Origin: Scleroderma bovista
Lineage: Eukaryota > Basidiomycota > Agaricomycetes > Boletales > Sclerodermataceae
Length of the DNA stretch: 64,000 nt
Assembly (NCBI GenBank): GCA_037178675.1
Contig: JAYMGJ010000441.1
Location: forward strand, 1-64,000
Reading direction: 5' to 3'
The notes below the pieces were generated by a model. The model saw only the letters and a program-made list of their open reading frames with translations. It was not told the DNA's origin and searched no databases. The stretch's first letter is position 1, and the number at the start of each line of letters is the position of its first letter. Shown here in pieces: positions 33,913 through 47,270 of the stretch. The translations under genes were made by a program, and so were the position numbers.

Positions 33913-36739
33913 CTATACACTAGTAGTGGCAATAGAGGTGCTCGACCTCCATATCCGACGGGCATGTTTCAGTAAGTTTACAGCTGCTGTCGGTGTCATA
34001 CCTTCCATTCGTTTTGCAGCTCCCAGAGTCGTCGGCCGAACACGCTGAAGCCGTTCTTTTATTTCCTCGCTCAACCCTCTTACCTGAGAGTAGTCCATGT
34101 CTGGATCGAGCAAAAGAGACTCGTCCGCGTGGAAGACCTTAAGGTCAGCCAGTTGACGAGGGATATGGGGTGCATAAGTCGCTAGAGAAGTGGTCTAGTT
34201 GTAGAAGGTTGGAGTGGCTAAATTGGACACGCACCGTCAACGATGATGCGCGCCTTAATGTACGGCTCAAGGTGGTCAAGCCCAGGTACAGCACCTGACT
34301 GCGTTAAAGCATCCAACGTAACGGATGGCCTCCTAAGCAGTTCGAATGCGCTAAAGATGCCATTAAACAACGACAAACTATCCTTTTGGGATATCCCACC
34401 TCCTTGGAACACCGTCTTTTGTCATGCTAAAACCATACTTCTCCCACACCTATCAATGATCAACGCAGTTCATTTCAGTAGCAATTTGAGGATCGCACCG
34501 TTGGACTGAATGTCACAGAACTGAGCGTTTCTATTGCATTTTGTATTGCATTACGATCGCTTTGGAAAGCATTCCAGCGCTCTGGTGAGATGACACCTGC
34601 TTTGTATCCTGTAAGAGAGTAAGTTTGCTGTAAACTAATCACCCAAATAACGAGCCTTTTTCAGTCAGTCTCACATCAGCGTTGTCACACCTTAGTGTCA
34701 TGCGATACTCTGAACGAGAGGTGAACATTCGATCTACCCAAGAAATATTCTTGTCAGCGCCATGTCATCAGGAAAAATGTTGTGCAACGTACAAGGCTCC
34801 TCAGCACCCTTCATTATTAAATCATCAATCATCACACCAATGAATCCGTCCGCACGAGTGATCATCAGTGGGCGTGTGTTCTGCACTGCAAGCCCTGCGT
34901 TGATACCAGCTATACAGCCCTGTGCTGCCGCTTCTTCATAACCCGTCGTTCCATTGATTTGACCTGCAAGAAAAAGGCCCTGCATGAGAATATAAGAAGG
35001 CCATCCATGTATAAGTAGAGTGAGTTCAAACCCTGATTCTTTTTGTTTCAAGAGACGCTGTATTATATTAGTCAACAAGCGGTTCATTGCTCTGTAACTC
35101 ACCTTTCAGCTCTCGGGGATCGACGTAATCGTATTCTACACCATAGGCTGGTTTAACCATATGAGCATTCTCAAGCCCGGGAACGGTGCGTATCATCGAC
35201 TCCTGAAGTTCTTCCGGCATAGAACAAGAAAGACCATTAGGGTAAATAAGGTCTACAACGACTGATCGGCACGGAAAGCGACAGTAAAATAAAAGAACAG
35301 ACCAGAATCGTATCCCTCATGCTCGAGCCATACAGTATGGTTTCCCTTGTGACCGAATCGGGTGACTTTAGCCTCGAGAGAGGGGCAATATCGAGGTCCT
35401 TTCAAGGTATGAACAGGGAGGATGAGAGAGGCGAACAAACACTTGTTTACCTTTCTTGGTCTCCTGGATATGGACGCTAAGGTGTAAACTATCTTTGATC
35501 AGCTTATGTGTCTCAGGTGTTGTGTGTGTTTTAAAACAGATGATCTGGTTATCCTGTTCTCTGATCAATGCATAGATCCAACCACAGTGAGACTTATCCA
35601 CTCACAGCGTTGTCAACCTTCCGATGGAGAAACGAGAATGGATGCGGGGGCTGGTCCCCTTCTTGCCTCTCCAGTTTACTGAAGTCTATGGAGTTCTTAT
35701 CGAGGCGTGGGGGTGTACCGGTCTGTAGTCTTCCTAGCTGGAAACCCGCGGCACGGAGCGATTGAGAAAGCCCTGTCGCAGGTGCTTCATTCATTCGTCC
35801 AGCAGGAAAACGTTTCATCCCTGAAAGAACGAGTCAATTGGTTGTAAAGACAGTTTAGAAAACGTACCTATATGTATTTCGCCGCCAAGAAATGTGCCAG
35901 TACAAATGACGACCTGAGAGCATGGTATGACCTCGCCGGAGTCTATCACTCTTCAGAAAAGTGGGACAAAATGAGAACCTAATTCACACTCAACCTAAGC
36001 GGACACCTTTGACAGCACCCCATAGAGGGATGCTAGAGTTTGACGAGAGATCATGACCGCATACGAGATCAGAAACGTTAGCAGCTCGCACATCCAAGTT
36101 CGGATAATTGAATATGACGTCTTGCATGTGTCGTTTATACAATTTTCGGTCTACCTGACACCTGGGGCCCTGACACAATAATGTAAATAAATACTAACTA
36201 GACCCGATTGTTGCAACGCACCCATACAGCAGAGCCTTTGGAACTGTTTAGCATGCGGAATTGTATGCCGGCTTTGTCTGATCATGGCAATTAAACGTGG
36301 CAAGCAGTCTGAGCACTGGGCATACCTGCTACCCTTCCAATAATCCCATCCAACGCGTCCACTTCTCTAACAAGAGTTCCCTTCCCAACGCCACCTATTG
36401 AAGGATTGCAAGAGAGCTCCCCTACCGTATCCAATTTTTGAGTCAAGAGTAGAGTCCTTGCTCCGGCCCTCGCAGCTCCAGCAGCAGCCTCACAGCCTGC
36501 ATGACCACCCCCAATGATGCACACTGTTCCACGTCTTAAAACGCTTAAAAGTGAGGACGGTATCATTTCATACCATCATATGTCTCTAGAGTTGCACGAG
36601 AAGTGTTGCAGAAGTTGCCCTGTTTCTTTGTGGTCGTGTGGATATGAGCACAGCCAGCCAGCGCCGCAATAGATGAAGCGAAGACACCCTTCTCTATCAC
36701 AGGAATGCGACGACGAACAACGACCTTGTAGACATTCAT
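33913..36739 (-). CDS. MTO1: Mitochondrial tRNA uridine-5-carboxymethylaminomethyl (taurinomethyl) modification enzyme MTO1 (MnmG/GidA family)
   Basis: FAD-dependent enzyme that, with its GTPase partner (MSS1/GTPBP3), modifies the wobble uridine of mitochondrial tRNAs. The ATG at 36739 gives [18 protein letters not shown], a basic presequence. An intron (about 36577 to 36529) joins ETYD to [20 protein letters not shown], the Rossmann FAD site. Next: [20 protein letters not shown] and [92 protein letters not shown], then [20 protein letters not shown] and [20 protein letters not shown]. The C-terminal helical domain has [19 protein letters not shown] and [15 protein letters not shown]. Reading without the first intron gives a false start within GGG. 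Many short introns; intact. Confidence 0.94.
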
Positions 36740-36891
36740 GTCCAGATTCCAATGGTGCAAATTTGGCGCTGGGAGAAATAAATTAGACAAAATTGGATAA
36801 AGGCCCCTGTCTCATTCAGAACGAGATTAAGAAACGTTGTAAATAGCAGTGTAATGCATAAACCCAACATCACGTCGTAGAGTTTCACGTC

Positions 36892-39377
36892 TCATTCAAC
36901 CTTCGACCTTTCCCTCTTCGACCTGTCATAGCATTCCAATGTTATACTAGCCAAGAATCCAGGCATGCACTGCTCTTCGCCGACCCAATAGTCCATCAGC
37001 TGCGGTAGATCTTGTGGTCCACCCTCGCCTTGGGCTACTAGTTGCAACCGTGCATCGTTACCGTCAGCATTGGTCTTATTCGGTGGCTGGAATACAAACG
37101 ACGCAGAAAGGTCGTATATCGATGTCATTCGAACCTGTCCATTAGGATAAAAGGCGAGTTTGAAGCCTAAGAGGGATGTAATAGCTTCTCGGAATTCGGC
37201 ACTCTTTGCTGTGAATACCTTCGTATAACATGATTAGCTAGCTCACACACCAGACAAAGAATGGCAAACAAACCTGTTGGAGCCTTAGTAGTCGCTTCTC
37301 TTTTTGCTTCACTACCTCCTCAAGTTCCTTCTTCTCTTTATCGAGCACGTCCCAGCTTTCCCTCGGTATGAGTGCTTCAGATTTCAAACTTTCTGATGCT
37401 ACTGATTGGCCCAACGCACGGCAGCCTTCAAGCTCCCTTAGGCGTTTGATCAATGCCTCGTTCTCGCTCTTTAGTCGATCCACAACGGACTGTCGGAAGT
37501 CATTCCATTGTTGGGCTGGGTTGTCCCGCAGGCAGAGAACTCGCATGCCAGGTGGAACGTGCTGACCAGCCCCGATTTTCCCTCTCAACTCCCATAAAGT
37601 CTGTTCAAGTTCCTCAACCTTGTCTTCATGTGTCTTGACAGTCGCGCGCGCATCTTCGAGCTCTGAAATCACTAGTATGTCAACTCGAATAGCAGACAAG
37701 ATTCTTCGTGCGTGATACCTTTGCCAGCCTTTGCAACGTTAGCCTTTTGCAGCTCTAGCTCCGTCCTGAGTTCCTTGCGAGTCTGTCGGACGCCAACAAG
37801 ATTCTCCTCGGCGTCCACAGCGTCCAAATCCACTTGCAATTGATTGTTAAGGGTTTTATATTCATGAAGCGACTGTTCCAGCTGCTGTACGCGCTGCACA
37901 AGAGAACTGTCAGGGCCAGGCGTATCCCGCACACCTTCTTCCGCAGTATAACTCGCCTGTACTGAAAGTGAGACATATGGCTGACACACCAACCGCATAC
38001 GTACTACCAGGGCTTGCAGGAACCCTAATTCCCGTTCTGCAAGTTGAGTCCGCTGGTCCCGACGGGTGACCTTGTCTTTCAGTCCTCGGACCTCTGCATG
38101 CAACGCAGTGATTGTTGATTGCGCCTCCGCCAGGGATTCTTGAGTCTTCGCTAGTTCAGCTTCTCGACTCCGTAAGATTGCCAAAGTGGCACCGTGTTCT
38201 TCAAACAAGCGTGCGTGGGTAAGCCGTAACTCGGAAAGATTTTGGACGACTGAAAGGGATGGCTTTGAAGGAGTACTAATTTCATTGGATTTGTTCGCCC
38301 TGTGATACATAAATATCAGGAAGCGGTCTTTGAAGAAATGTGAGGCCAACCATTCTTGTCGCTCTTGCCTTGCCACTTCTACCTGGGCTTCCAAGGACAC
38401 CACCCGCTCTCTCAATTCTTCCATTACCTCGACCTTTCTCTCCAGGGCATGTTTTTCCTCTCGGAGAACTTCAATATTGTAATGTCTGTCCTTGTACATC
38501 CCGAGTTCCGCATTGAGTCTCGTATTTGTCGTTTCGAGTGCACGCATATGAGCAGCTTGCCGATGCAGTTCGTCCCTGATAATACTCCAATTCTGATCTT
38601 CATCGCGCTTTTGCGAGCTTGAGTCGTTGGCAGCTTCGAGTTGGTCCAATTTTTTCTGAAGTCCCTGTGCGGTCGCTTCTGATTCCTCAGCAGCAGATTT
38701 GTACTTTGCAAGTTCCTCCTCGAGCTCAGCGTTCCGACGAGTGAGGGTGGCACTCTCTGATTTCTGGGATGCAGAAAGTTGCGCATAAGAACGTTTGAGA
38801 GCCGCATGCTCTTCTTCTGTTTCTATGTGTTCATCACGCAGTGTTGCCAGGGCATCTCGGAGATCACGTAGATCTGTCTCTGCTCTGCGCTACGCATTCC
38901 ATTGGAGCATTCATTCAGTAAGAAGCAGTAATGGACGTACCTTCTCCTCAGCATGAGCAGTTCGCTCGCTTTCTTTTTCTTCCCGCTCGGCCTGTTCCCG
39001 CTCGGCGAGGAAGCGTCTATCCTGTTCTAACTTCTCGATATAGCCTTGTCTCTCGCGGAACTTGGCTTCAGCCTCGGCCCTTGCGGTTTGTGCTGCGAGA
39101 AGTTTCCGTTCAAGAGAGGCGTGTGCAATAGTTGAGGAGAATGCCTGAGAACGCTGCTGGCGTTTCGCACTTGAGTGATGTGGGTCTGCCATTGGACAAT
39201 ACGGTGTGATCAAGTCAGGGATGATCACAGAGGTCGATGCGTACCTCGCTCGAGCTCGGCCATGAGGGAATCCCGTTTTGACGATGGTGCTGGTCGGGAG
39301 GCGAGGAGCGACGCCCGCGAAAGTGCATTCGACGACGTCCTCGCCGTACCCGACGACGACGACGAAGCGTTGTTCAT
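36892..39377 (-). CDS. MAD1: Spindle assembly checkpoint protein MAD1
   Basis: Kinetochore coiled-coil scaffold that recruits MAD2. Start: the ATG at 39377 gives MNNASSSSSGTARTSSNALS, then SLMAELERDPHHSSAKRQQR across an intron. Long heptad-rich coiled coil from about residue 80 to 600 (SLERKLLAAQTARAEAEAKF, EELRERVVSLEAQVEVARQE, RRDQRTQLAERELGFLQALV). The family signature VPPGMRVLCLRDNPAQQWND lies near 37500-37560. The C-terminal RWD-like domain includes AKSAEFREAITSLLGFKLAF, MTSIYDLSASFVFQPP and MPGFLASITLECYDRSKRER. It starts 109 bp from the oppositely oriented DUF262 gene, so the two probably share a promoter region. Confidence 0.92.
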
Positions 39378-39486
39378 CTCTGTGCTTTGTTGTCTGGACT
39401 CGAGTCGCGTGGAAAGTGGAATTCCCAAATTGGCTATTTGAAGTTGAAATAGACTTTCCGCTCTTCACTGCCATCTTGCTGTACCC
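39378..39486. promoter_or_regulatory. Compact bidirectional promoter between MAD1 and the DUF262 gene
   Basis: Only 109 bp separates the two start codons, with no TATA box in either direction. Any core promoter elements must be shared or overlap the first exons. Confidence 0.55.
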
Positions 39487-41505
39487 ATGCCCAAGGTCAA
39501 GGAAGAGAGCGACTACGAAGACGGCGACCAGCTCGACGAGTCTTGCGACGAATTCGAGTCACCCGAAGGAGGTTCGACGAGTGGCGCTAAGAGACGAACA
39601 AGAGGGAGAGGAACCGACAAGGCAGACGGTTACCAACTCAAAAATGTTCTCAAACTACCGCGGGCAACGACGTATGCAACACAGGCTATCTATGGTGAGC
39701 GTGGACAGCTCGTACCTGGCCCTACCGTGGGGTTCATGTGGCACTTTAGACCAAGTACATGCTGGCGACATAAACCTTTGCCCTGAATATCAGCGAGGTA
39801 GTACCCTACACCAATGACATTTCGGTATCATCTAACCAGCGCATTTCCAAGACGTTGTTTGGCCTGAATCAAAGCAGATTGGCCTTATTGACTCTATCCT
39901 TCGTAATTTTTACATTCCACCTGTTATCTTTGGTATGGACTCAGGTGTCATAGCATTAACACCCCGAAATATTCTAACTACTTCCCAGTGTCCCACCAAC
40001 ACGAAGACGGGGCAGAAACCAAAACATGCATTGATGGAAAGCAACGACTCACTTCCATAAGAAGGTGCTCTAGTCCATTTATGGCTGTCGCGTCAGCTAA
40101 CTCTATTATTCATAGGTTCATGGATGGAGAGGTTAGTTGCGTTCATTTATCTGTTCTATCACGTCTAACCGTTCTCTAGATTCCCCGTAAGTGTCTGTTC
40201 CCTGTGCAATCGGACAATAACCAACTGTACCATTGTTCAACCAGACAAGGACCCGTAGGTTTCTGATCTCCACAGACTTTCCCTGCTGTGACCACCTTTG
40301 AATCTAGGGACACTGGTGATAAATATTTCTACAAGAGTAGTGCGGCGTCGAAAAGTGGCCGCTCGATGATACTGTCAGAGAAGTATAGACGACTATTCGC
40401 TAACAAACAAATAGTTTGCATTGAATATCAAGACTTACCCGACACTGACGAACGAGAGATATTTCAGGTAGGGTGTCTTCCATTTGGGTGTTTATTCAAG
40501 CTGACAGCTGGTTTCCAGAGGGTCCAACTTGGAATGGCACTCACACCCGCAGGTTGGTGCTGGCTGTCTCCTTTCATTCGCCTCCGCATGGCTAACACAT
40601 GTTGTTCCGCTCCAGAGAAGCTCCAAGTTATAAGTTCCCCAATGGCGTCTTTCATCCGAACGCTCCAAAGTCAATATTTGGAATCTGGCGGCCCGCTATC
40701 GGGAGATGAGCTCGATTGGGACCACTCCCGTGGCGGTGACTTCCGCTGTCTCACCCAGGCATTGTATCTCATATCCAAGTACCCGCAGCAAATGTCCGTG
40801 GGGTCCATCGTACAGCTCGAGAAGTGGTTGCTGAAGCCAACTGCCCGACCCACCCGTAAGAAGAAAGGGAAAGGCAAGGGGAAAACGTCTTCCGACGATG
40901 GTGACGAAGGAGATCCTGACCTTTCTCAGGACACTTCCTTCTTGGAGGGGATTCACTCCACCTTCCAGACATTCTCTCAACTGGTTGCCGACCACGCATT
41001 GCGGCCCTTATTCCTCAAAGAGGAATGGCGCGTCTCGCCCATCGAGTTCGTGATGATGTGTTTGCTGGTCTCGATCGAGAAGGATAGACTTTCGCCCAAG
41101 AGTATCGCAGAGAAAATTGGAGAGATGCGGGTAGTCACTCGGGCAGAGCACGTCGATATTCGGACGAATGCGCGGGTTGCGAAGACCATGTTTGACTTCA
41201 TCTCACGGGTGGCTGAGACGAAGGGCGGTGTTAATGGCATAAAACGGAAACGGGGGACGGGCGGTGATGATGACGAGTCGAGGAGGAAAAATAAGGACCA
41301 GAAGATAGGAGATGCCTCTACCATTGGCGTAACTGCAAGTCCGCGCGTCCCGCCTCCACCCCGGCCCACACTCCCTCTACTGACCCCAGACATCGCAAGC
41401 ATCGACACCACGCTTCCTGTCTCCCATACTCCTGCGAAAACCCCTTCAGCGTCGGCCCCGCCTGTCATCCCTCCCCCACGACCTATTCCGCAGGACCGTC
41501 TGTAG
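39487..41505 (+). CDS. DUF262 (GmrSD/ParB-like fold) domain protein
   Basis: Acidic N-terminus (MPKVKEESDYEDGDQLDESC), then the DUF262 core over several short exons: LPRATTYATQAIY, HAGDINLCPEYQR (polar-groove motif), DVVWPESKQIGLIDSILRNF, YIPPVIFG, the catalytic-type CIDGKQRLTSIRRFMDGEIP, then DKYFYKSS and FANKQIVCIEYQDLPDTDER. A helical C-terminal half follows (ASFIRTLQSQYLESGGPL through TKGGVNGIKRKR), then a basic stretch and a Pro-rich tail. In bacteria the same domain is the N-terminal NTP-binding/nuclease half of GmrSD Type IV restriction enzymes; the C-terminal DUF1524 HNH half is absent here. Fungal members are common but poorly characterised. KRKR and RRKNKDQK runs suggest a nuclear location. 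Role unknown. Confidence 0.85.
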
Positions 41506-43727
41506 ACGCGAGACGCAAGGCATGTTACAAGTTTACCGTCGATGGCTCCCTCGTAGCCTTGACACAATGGAATGCCAATTGTTATGTGGTGCTTGGCGCA
41601 CACCGAACTGAAGCTATCATATACCGTAAGCTATGTAGCAACAGGGTTATACACATCATGATCACTACTCCTCTATCTGACGCAAGATAGGATTCGTTAT
41701 AGCCATACTTTACTTACGGATCCTATGTTGCACATGGTACATAATCTCCTCGTCTTGGACGTTGTACTCAATAGCTCAAATTTAGAAATGAATACAAGGA
41801 ATTAAGGATCACTAAACTCTCTTATCTAAACGCTCCACATGCATGACGATTTCTTTCACGTGGCTCGTTATGATCCTCCACTTCGCCTAAGTGCTTGTAT
41901 TACACCAGAATCAAGTAAGTGAGCCAAAGAAATGGACAATGTTATGATTAGAAGAACTTATGCCATTGGACTTAGCTTGACCAACACACGGGTATCCATA
42001 TAGGGCTGCGAATAATAAATATGCGTCCTCGCACCGAGTGATTTTGTGGTAACTCCGAGGGCCTATAGTGCGTTAGTACTTGTTTCAACACTTCCGAACC
42101 GAAGGTTTGGAAATTTCACACATGCCACCGCCCGCGCCACAGCAAAGTATGGCCATAGTATTTGCAGACTCGCAACTCGAACGGGGACTAAACGGCTTCT
42201 CGGTATGTAAGTATCTGCACATATAGTGGCCTTCTTCAAATATTGAAGTTCACTCGCGGTCGCCCTAGTAAGCATCAAGTGTTAAGAATCAGATATCGAT
42301 CGGCGATTGTCGGTGTGGCTTTACTACGGGCGAGGATTATTCGGACAGGCTGAATGATGGGCGTCGAGGATAGAAGTCTGGACCGTAACCTCCCTTTGAA
42401 GGAACGACTATCTTCCTTCAAATTTTGAGGGTTGCCTACGGGAGACTAGCACTGTGGCGAACCAAGGCCAGCTTCACATCAAGCTACTTCAGGCACTCCG
42501 TAGCGCTGTAACACGCCTGATGCCAACCTGTCTTGATGACAACGGCTCTGATCAGCCAACGTCCATGGCTTGCTTTCATGTATTCAAGTTCTTAATGGAG
42601 TGTTTTTCTGTGGGAACCCCCGATGAGTATCCAGGATCATTGTTGTGGCTCATTTTTTTTTTGGAACAGCGGACTATTATATATTGCACCTGCAACGATC
42701 ATCTCAACTATGACTGGGATACTACCATTGATCCGAGTAATCTGCGCTCGTGAACATGGACTCATGACTATGAATAGATTCCTGGATGACCTCCAAGAGT
42801 GGCACAGGTTATACCAAGCGTGCATTCAACTAGTCGACGCAGAACTGGCTGGTTGCACTACGTCTTCGACCACATTAGGTCGAAGTCACGCTGTGGGTCT
42901 GTGTGGATAGTGCTCGTCGTCTACCTTGCTTCACTGTTAAAGTCATTCCACAATTACCTGCCATCGACACTGTCGTCCACCGCTCACTTTGTCCCTTGTC
43001 ACCATCCATCGTCATCCGATTATAGTTGGATACAATGACATTCGACGGAGTTGAACTGGTCATCATGCACCACGCGTCGGTACACTCGTGCCAATGACAC
43101 TGAGATTCAGTGCATCACTATGTGGAGTCATTGACGCAAGCCAACGTACATAGAGCAGGACTCGATGTACAGCATCTTCGGTGCTATAGAGCTGAGCGGT
43201 TTCGCGCTCAAGAGCACACCCGACGTGTTCTGATTGGCTGGATCTAGACGCGGTTCCATTTTAGGAAACAAGAACATCGTCGCCCCTTTATGGCATCTTG
43301 TTCGTCTTGGTGGTCTTCTGGAAGGGATTTACTGCACTCCATGCAGTCACTAATCGTGCGCACAGGTCATCACGAAGGTGGTCCGTTGTCTGCCACCCCA
43401 ACCAGATGAGCTACGCTCTGGCCATTCAGCCCTGCGGGACCCGGGGTAGGAGGACATGGTTAGACCACTGCCATACATATCCCTTGCTCTCCTGACCCAA
43501 CGGAGGTTCACTTACACATGTTGGTATGTTTTCCTGATTTAAAAAATATCCGCGTGATTATTATCATACAGAGGGGCAAACGGCGATGGTGTGGCCCGAA
43601 GCTCTCCAATTAATTTATCCCCACGGCCAGTTTCCCCTAGACAACAGGTACAAGTACTTCTCCCCCTCAAGTCATGCTCCTTATCTCCCTTTCGTCTCCC
43701 TCACCCACCTTTTGTCGTTTCTTCATT
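41506..43727. other. Intergenic region with one dispersed repeat
   Basis: No supported gene. Open frames at 42454-42753, 42623-42910 and 43298-43495 lack recognisable features. Repeat copy D (42401-42449) lies here. Confidence 0.4.
42401..42449 (+). repeat. Dispersed short repeat, copy D
   Basis: Same sequence as 17090-17127, with 11 extra bases between ATCTT and TTGAGGG. Ends in the identical TACGGGAGACTAG. Confidence 0.65.
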
Positions 43728-46700
43728 ATGGCGGGAGAACTGGAGAGCAGTCATTCCAGCTCTACAGACTCAGAGAAGGCTTTACCCATTGACCAAAAAG
43801 ACGCTGGTACGTACCAGCTCGTCTACGTCTTCTCGTATGTTGATCATGACCATCAGGCAACATCGAGGGTATCGCGACGTTCGACGATCCCAACATCGAC
43901 CGTGAGCATATCCTCGAGGGTATTCAAGGTTAGTCTACACTTCCATCATTGCAGTCATTCGACATTCATCGTATTTTTAGAGGATGATTCGCCATATCCA
44001 GAGGTGCGATGCGCTGTTGCAAACACCGATGATCCGAATATCCCTGTCTCTACCCTCCGTGCCTATGTCATGGGCATCCTGTGGGTCGTCATTATTGCCG
44101 GTCTCAACCAGTTCTTTTTCTTCCGCTACCCTTCGGTCACTATTTCCGGCTTCATCGCACAGTTACTGGCATTTCCTCTGGGCCGCGCCTGGGCAAAGGT
44201 TTGTCTCCACCCCTCGCGACGGAAACACACATTTTCTCACCGTTTATTATTTAATCCTATTACTTAGGTTGTACCAAACAGGCGTATTTTCGGCATTCAG
44301 CTCAACCCTGGACCATTCTCCATCAAAGAGCACGTACTTGTAACCATCATGGCTTCCGTCGGCGGTGGTTGTATGTTTTACAGGACCGTTCCCGATTTAG
44401 AATGTTACTAACTAGGATCTTTTATAGCTGCATACGCCGTTAGTGACCTTGCTATACCAGTCTGTTCAAGGAAACTATATTCTTTTTTTTTCATTCTAGA
44501 CAGACATCGTCGCCGTCCAACGGGTATACTATAACCAGAGATACAGCTTCATCTGTGAGTGCTTCAGGGCTGTAGTCACATGGAGGGATGCTCATTATGC
44601 AATGCTTTTGCACCTCAAATCATATCATGCTGGGGCCGAACCCCATATGACCGACTCTCTCGATGATCTTCAGACCAATGGATGCTCGTCATGTCCACAC
44701 AAATGATCGGCTTCTCTATCGGAGGTATCCTTCGCCGCTTCCTTGTGAATCCCCCTTCCATGAGTACGTGGCTACTTACCACCTTTACCTGTATATAACC
44801 TCTATCACAGTCTGGCCCGCTAACCTTGTCACGTGCGCTCTCTTCAATACGCTGCATGCCCAAACATACGCAGGTATGGGTAACCGCGGAGGTATTTCCC
44901 GAGAACGATTCTTCCTCTACGCTTGGACGGCTGGCGTGATCTGGTATTTCTTCCCGGGGTACCTCTTCCAGGCTCTTTCCTACTTCTCTTGGATCTGCTG
45001 GATGAATCCGAATGACATCGTCGTTAACCAGCTATTCGGATATGTTTCCGGTCTTGGCATGAGTCTCGTCACGTTCGATTGGGCCCAGATTGCATTCATC
45101 GGCAGTCCTCTTGCCACCCCGTGGTGGGCCGAAGCCAATATTGCTGGCGGTTTTGTCTTCTTCTTCTGTGAGTCTTCGATGGACATCATCTGCATGCTGC
45201 TGACAGGGGAAATCGTAGGGTTGGTGGTCCCTTGCATTTACTACACAAACACTTGGTACAGCAAGTACCTACCGTGCGTCTTTCTTCTTTTCTTAGTATT
45301 GTGTGTCTCGCGATTAAGGTTAGACGTAGGATGTCGACACGCACATCGTACGACAACACCGGTGCAGCATATAATATATCTCGTATCATTAATTCAGATG
45401 CCTCCTTCAACAATACCGCTTACGAGGAGTACAGTCCTCTCTTCATTTCGTAAGCATTTTCTCCACTCTACAGCACGTCCTCATACGTTTGTACTAGTAC
45501 TACGTTTGCACTCTCCTATGGGTTGTCCTTCGCCTCGATCACGGCTACTCTCATGCATGCATTCCTCTACTTCAGGAAGCAGATTTGGGCCCAGAGCCGT
45601 CGTTCGATGGGTGAACAACCGGATATCCACGCGCGCCTCATGTCCAAATACAAACAAGTTCCCGAATGGTGGTACATCGTCATTTTCGGTGAGTAGCCCT
45701 TGGCGCCTTATTTTTGACAAGGGTGCTTATCTTTGCCAGTCAGTATGTTTGTGATGGGTGTCATCGCCATCGAAATTTGGCATACAGAATTCCCCGTGTG
45801 GGCATTTTGTCTCTCGCTTGCCATTGGTCTGTGTGCTAGCAATATGGAAACTGTTTAGATGTTGACATGGATACTCTTTAGCGTTTTTCTACGTCATCCC
45901 CATCGGCATGATCCAGGCTATCACAAATCAGCAGGTCGGGCTCAAGTAAGTTTTCATATGCTCCCTTTTTTTCGCATCTCCTCATTAAATATGAAGTGTC
46001 ATATCCGAGCTGATTGTTGGATACGCGCTTCCCGGTCGCCCAATTGCCATGATGATGTTCAAGACATGGGGTTACATCACTATGTCGCAGGCACTTAGCT
46101 TTGCCGCGGACTTCAAGCTTGGCCACTACATGAAGATTCCTCCTCGGTCCATGTTCTGGGGTGGGTGGTGTCCTTTCATAGCATACATGACTTGTTACTA
46201 ACTTGTATCTGTTGTTTTGTTCAATAGGACAGGTCGTGGCCACCGTGATTGCAGGCACGGTGCAGCTCGGCGTGCAGGCGTGGATGTTCACGCACATCCC
46301 AGACATGTGCAGCCCGAAGCAGAAGAACGGGTTCATCTGTCCCAGCACCGAAGTATTTGGTACGGCGAGCATCATTTGGGGTGTCATCGGCCCTCGCAGA
46401 GTATTCTCTAGCGGCCAGGTATACAATGGTGAGTTCTCCAGTTTCAGTGGCCGGGCCTGTTGAGTGCCAACAAATGCCACTCCCCCCAGCCCTCGTGTAC
46501 TTCTTCCTCATCGGTGCACTCTGCCCACTTGCTGTGTGGCTTATTTCCTTCAAGTGGCCTAACAGCTGGATTCGCTACATCAAGTAAGCACTCTAGTACT
46601 TTTCCTCCTGCATAGACATCTGCTTATGTGAATTGTTCAGCTTCCCCGTTATCTTCAGTGGTACGGGAGCTATTCCTCCGGCGAGCGCAGTCAACTATGT

Positions 46701-47118
46701 CCCATGGACGATCGTTGGTTTTATCTTCAACTACGTCATCCGCCGGCGCTACTTCTCCTGGTGGACGAAGTACAATTGTGTGTTATTCTTCCCATCCACA
46801 TCATAATCATATATACTGACCATGTACGGTGCTTCTACTTAACAGATGTCCTGTCTGCTGCCATGGACTGTGGCGTGGCAGTGTCCACCATTCTTATTTT
46901 CTTTATCCTGCAATTCCCGGCGGGTGGGACGATAGGGATCAATAGCATCCAGAAGTGGTGGGGAAACACCGTTTTCACGAAGACTGCGGACGGGCAGGCG
47001 TTGCCCCTGCTGCCCGTCCCTGCCAGCGGAACGTTCGGGTAAGTGCTTCCCACCACTGTTGTTTTGTGGGCCTTGACGACCTTGACCTACTATGATTTGT
47101 AGGCCCTCTCATTGGTGA
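43728..47118 (+). CDS. OPT-family oligopeptide transporter
   Basis: Proton-coupled uptake of tetra/pentapeptides or glutathione-like substrates at the plasma membrane. N-terminus [20 protein letters not shown], cytosolic, then [20 protein letters not shown] and [20 protein letters not shown], the first membrane helix. Later blocks across about 14 exons: [184 protein letters not shown] (family signature), and [20 protein letters not shown]. The last intron gives a short end, FGPSHW, stop at 47116-47118. A Helitron begins about 150 bp downstream in the opposite direction. Confidence 0.93.
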
Positions 47119-47270
47119 TTGCTGTCCTCCCCGATGCGAGGCGTGATATAGAAAGGAGTCGCGAATTTATCAGTTAATTGGGCCTATCAGTCGTCGAATG
47201 TTTATTTTGTCTACAGCTCTCTCATTATTTTTCTATTCTACAAGCGCTCTATTCCTACGGACGTGCGGAG

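Noticed and set aside
40977..41603. 208-codon minus-strand frame
   Set aside because: Antisense of the helical and Pro-rich part of the DUF262 gene; no independent support.
43380..43440. TAGCTCATCTGG on the minus strand resembling a tRNA A-box
   Set aside because: No B-box at the right distance and no cloverleaf; at most a tRNA-derived SINE relic, which I cannot support.
45878..46480. 200-codon minus-strand frame
   Set aside because: Antisense of OPT transporter exons and introns.
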